Of a stretch of 64,000 nucleotides of DNA, positions 61,914-64,000 are shown one piece after another (within the stretch, counting starts at the first letter, position 1; each line of letters starts with the position of its first letter). Both the position numbers and the translations under genes were made by a program. The stretch is from Flavobacterium psychrotolerans. GTDB taxonomy: Bacteria; Bacteroidota; Bacteroidia; Flavobacteriales; Flavobacteriaceae. The stretch spans positions 1 to 64,000 of the forward strand of contig NZ_QCZI01000012.1 of assembly GCF_003097635.1 (NCBI RefSeq). The letters are read 5' to 3'. Below the pieces are notes generated by a model. It was not told the DNA's origin. It was given only the letters and a program-made list of their open reading frames with translations, and made no database searches.

Positions 61914-63392
61914 TTATTTTTTTCTGTCCATTTCCCTAGACAGGCTAGGTTCTTTTTCGTTCATGATTTTAGTCACCGTAATATGCATCCAAATCAAACA
62001 AATGGCAGAAAACAGCAATATAAAGATCCAAGAACTGGACCAAATACCAGTTGCGGTCAGTAAATAACTAAAGATAATGGGGCCGAAAAAACCACCCAAT
62101 CCGCCAATCATTCCTACCATTCCGCCCACAACGCCCACTTCTGTAGGGAAATATTCTGGGATGTGTTTGTAAACGGCCGCTTTTCCTATTCCCCAAGAAA
62201 TTCCAATCAGAATCACCAAAACTAAGTACACCCACATGTTGGCGTCAAAATGAATATGGGTAATTCCCTTGGCCACCAATTCTTTTTTCTTAACTTCTTG
62301 ATTTTGGGTTACTACCACTTTTTGCCAAGAAGTTCGTATTGGAAAAATGGAACTTTCCTGAGGGCTTTCATTCATTTGAACAATTGGGAAATCCTTATCG
62401 TCAATTTTTACGTTGGTATTAGAAACCGTAGTAATTGTTCCTTTTTTAGTGGCTAACACGCCAGGTCCGGTAGTGGTGACATCCATTTTAGGAACCATGA
62501 GCAAGGCACTTAATACAACTGAAGATGACAAAACCCAATACATCACTTTTCGGGCTCCGAATTTGTCCGACAAATACCCTCCAAAAGCACGAATCACTCC
62601 GGAAGGCAAACTGAACATGGTGGCAAACAACCCGCCCATAACCAGACTGGTTTGGTACACGTTCATGAAATTGGGCAAGAGCCATTGCGAATAGGCAACA
62701 AAACATCCGAAAACCAAGAAATAATACGCCCCAAATCGCCATACTCTCACGCTTTTTAATGAGCCTAACATTTGGGAAACAGTTTTGGATTGGTTTTCTA
62801 TTTTTTTGTTTTTGGCAAAAATTAAGAACGCAACACCAATAACAATTAAGGCGCAACCATATATAATAGGCAATATTTTCCAGCCATTTTGCGGATCAGC
62901 TATAGAGAAATGATTCAGTAATGAAGGAGCCATAAAAGTGGTAATGGCCGCACCAGCATTTCCCATTCCGAAAATGCCCAATGCCCTTCCTTGCCATTCT
63001 TTTGGATACCAAATGGAGGTATAGCCAATACCAACGGCGAAACTAGTTCCTACCATTCCGAATAAAAAGCTCAGCACGGCGAATAGGAAAAAGCTGTTAG
63101 CTAATGGAAGCAGAAACAAAGGGATGGAACAGAGGAGGAGCAACGTTGAAAATACGTATTTTCCGCCAAATTTGTCAGTTAAAATGCCGATTGGTAATCG
63201 CATGATGGAACCCGTTAAAATGGGTATACCTAAAAGCCAGCCTACTTGTACAACGCTCCAGTGAAAAATGCCATTGTCTACCAAAAAGGTGACCAATACG
63301 CCATTTAATGTCCAACAAGCGAAACAAACGGTAAAGGCAAGTGTGTTTAAAAATAAAATTCCGTGCGATTGGGATAAAGAATTTGGGTTTTT
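61914..63392 (-). CDS. narK: NarK-type nitrate/nitrite MFS transporter with an extra soluble domain
   Basis: About 492 residues with roughly twelve helices. The family signatures GMVGTSFAVGIGYTSIWYP and GNAGAAITTF appear, and GGMVGMIGGLGGFFGPI near the end is the second nitrate signature. An ~85-residue beta-like soluble insert (about residues 300-385, from KMDVTTTGPGVLATKKG to KGITHIHFDAN) separates two helices. I start at 63392 (MKNPNSLSQSHG), since the ATG at 63416 lies inside the -7 element. The nitrate palindrome is upstream. Confidence 0.93.
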   Translation of the reverse strand, partial: KNPNSLSQSHGILFLNTLAFTVCFACWTLNGVLVTFLVDNGIFHWSVVQVGWLLGIPILTGSIMRLPIGILTDKFGGKYVFSTLLLLCSIPLFLLPLANSFFLFAVLSFLFGMVGTSFAVGIGYTSIWYPKEWQGRALGIFGMGNAGAAITTFMAPSLLNHFSIADPQNGWKILPIIYGCALIVIGVAFLIFAKNKKIENQSKTVSQMLGSLKSVRVWRFGAYYFLVFGCFVAYSQWLLPNFMNVYQTSLVMGGLFATMFSLPSGVIRAFGGYLSDKFGARKVMYWVLSSSVVLSALLMVPKMDVTTTGPGVLATKKGTITTVSNTNVKIDDKDFPIVQMNESPQESSIFPIRTSWQKVVVTQNQEVKKKELVAKGITHIHFDANMWVYLVLVILIGISWGIGKAAVYKHIPEYFPTEVGVVGGMVGMIGGLGGFFGPIIFSYLLTATGIWSSSWIFILLFSAICLIWMHITVTKIMNEKEPSLSREMDRKK

Positions 63393-63413
63393 CATAATAC
63401 TTATATTTTTACA

Positions 63414-63421
63414 CAAAAATA
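63414..63421 (-). promoter_or_regulatory. -7 element of narK
   Basis: On the minus strand this reads TATTTTTG, an exact TAnnTTTG match, 22-29 nt before the chosen ATG. A half-site TACTTA of the nitrate palindrome abuts it (63420-63425 on the plus strand reads TAAGTA). Confidence 0.6.
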
Positions 63422-63472
63422 AGTAGTTATGTGGAGGATAAACCTGCGTTTTCGCAGTTTTTAAATAATAAT

Positions 63473-63488
63473 TAAGTATTTATACTTA
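63473..63488. promoter_or_regulatory. Nitrate-regulon palindrome upstream of narK
   Basis: TAAGTATTTATACTTA, a perfect copy of the shared motif, about 52 nt upstream of the narK -7 box. A further 12-bp palindrome ATATACGTATAT lies at 63501-63512. Confidence 0.65.
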
Positions 63489-63537
63489 ATTTTAATGTAC
63501 ATATACGTATATTTAAATATTTGCTGAATAAATAAAG

Positions 63538-64000
63538 TTACAGCAAAGAAAATTCATTGGCTTTATTAGAAAGTTCCATAAGGTTTTTGACTTTTAATTT
63601 TTTCATCAAATTAAAACGATGAACTTCTGCGGTTCGTTTGCTGATGTCTAAAGCTTCCGCAATTTCCTTGTTTCCTTTTCCCGATAACAGAAGTTTGAGG
63701 ATTTCTTTTTCTCTTTTGGTGATTAACAGTTCTTCCTCTAAAGAGTGTTTCGATTCTAAAGGTAGTGTTGGATGGGTTAGTTGTCCAATCAATATGGAAG
63801 AAATATCGCCACTAAAATATTTTCCGCCATTTGCAACCGTGTGAAGTGCTTTAAGGAATTCTTCTTTACTGGAACCTTTCAACAAGTAGCCGTCGGCACC
63901 CGCTTTAATTGACTTCAAAACATATTCTTCGGATTCATGCATGGAAAGCATAACAATTTTAACCAAATTATTTTGGCTTCTTAATTTTTCAACCACTTCA
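63538..64000 (-). CDS. NarL/LuxR-type response regulator (partial, 5' end outside window)
   Basis: At least 153 codons are visible. The C-terminal part of the receiver domain (IVMLSMHESEEYVLKSIKAG and GYLLKGSS with the conserved lysine) is followed by a LuxR helix-turn-helix (TKREKEILKLLLSGKGNKEI, then KRTAEVHRFNLMKKL). The phosphorylated aspartate and the first ~55 residues lie beyond the window edge, so the ATG at 63996 is internal. Adjacency to narK suggests a nitrate/nitrite two-component system whose sensor kinase would be upstream. Confidence 0.88.
   Translation of the reverse strand, partial: EVVEKLRSQNNLVKIVMLSMHESEEYVLKSIKAGADGYLLKGSSKEEFLKALHTVANGGKYFSGDISSILIGQLTHPTLPLESKHSLEEELLITKREKEILKLLLSGKGNKEIAEALDISKRTAEVHRFNLMKKLKVKNLMELSNKANEFSLL

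Noticed and set aside
63473-63512. Reading the palindromes as NarL heptamers (TACYNMT)
   Set aside because: NarL 7-2-7 sites have TAC at the outer ends facing inward; here the TAC halves point outward from a 4-nt centre, which fits FNR-type geometry better. The nearby LuxR-type regulator remains an alternative.
1-64000. CRISPR arrays, tRNA or rRNA genes
   Set aside because: No repeat-spacer pattern, cloverleaf or rRNA-like conserved stretch was recognised by eye. A covariance-model scan would be needed to exclude short RNAs.

Overview
The window reads as chromosome from a Flavobacterium-like member of the Bacteroidetes. It is AT-rich. Several promoters carry the Bacteroidetes -7 element TAnnTTTG, one protein has a type IX secretion (T9SS) sorting tail, and many proteins are of flavobacterial type (a RibBA with a degenerate second half, a DnaJ with a shortened zinc finger, a LETM1-related protein). 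No rRNA, tRNA or CRISPR array was recognised.

Layout. 1-6.7 kb (minus strand): ribB, an LptF/G permease, a LolA-like carrier, ftsK, dgkA and tpx. 6.8-10 kb: an arsenic operon (arsR, a Cys-tailed DUF, a methyltransferase, an arsenate-reductase-like phosphatase, an ACR3 pump). 10-13 kb: oxidative-stress genes (small DUF, thioredoxin-like protein, peroxiredoxin, catalase). 13.2-15.1 kb: an amino-acid permease, followed by an IS1182-type transposase remnant. 15.6-19 kb: a RavA-ViaA ATPase/VWA pair between structured, attC-like flanks. 19-25 kb: a LETM1-related protein, a carbonic anhydrase plus SulP transporter pair, and divergent dps/oxyR. 25-31 kb: a TetR regulator with an ABC1 kinase, an orphan ABC ATPase, a T9SS-secreted repeat protein, a KAS III enzyme and a 36-residue lysine-rich ORF. 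31-38 kb: YifB, a PH-domain protein, an ammonium transporter, grpE-dnaJ and yaaA.

38.3-57.7 kb plus 61.9-64 kb form one nitrate-assimilation region. A molybdenum-cofactor operon (moeA, tauE-like, mobA, cobA, moaD, moeB-rhodanese, moaE, moaCB, moaA) supplies Moco and the first siroheme step. A minus-strand pair encodes a 1171-residue nitrate reductase, in which a molybdopterin domain is fused to a NirB-like FAD module and a BFD [2Fe-2S] domain, and an unusual protein joining a sulfite/nitrite-reductase-like half-domain to a rubredoxin. Facing them is an FNR-type regulator that keeps all four iron-sulfur cysteines. Downstream come an outer-membrane porin, a nitrate-type ABC importer (nrtA, nrtB, nrtD) and, further on, a NarK-type MFS transporter and a NarL-type response regulator cut by the window edge.

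The main new observation is a shared 16-bp palindrome, TA(A/C)GTA-N4-TAC(T/G)TA. It occurs five times without mismatch and once with one mismatch, all in the upstream regions of moeA, nasC/fnr, the porin-nrt operon and narK. Its 5-4-5 core has FNR-site geometry, so I propose it as the operator of an iron-sulfur FNR-type nitrate regulon. Between nrtD and narK lies a possible defence islet: a PLD-DEAD-DUF3427 helicase converging on a frameshifted Eco47II-like restriction endonuclease that has also lost a catalytic acid.
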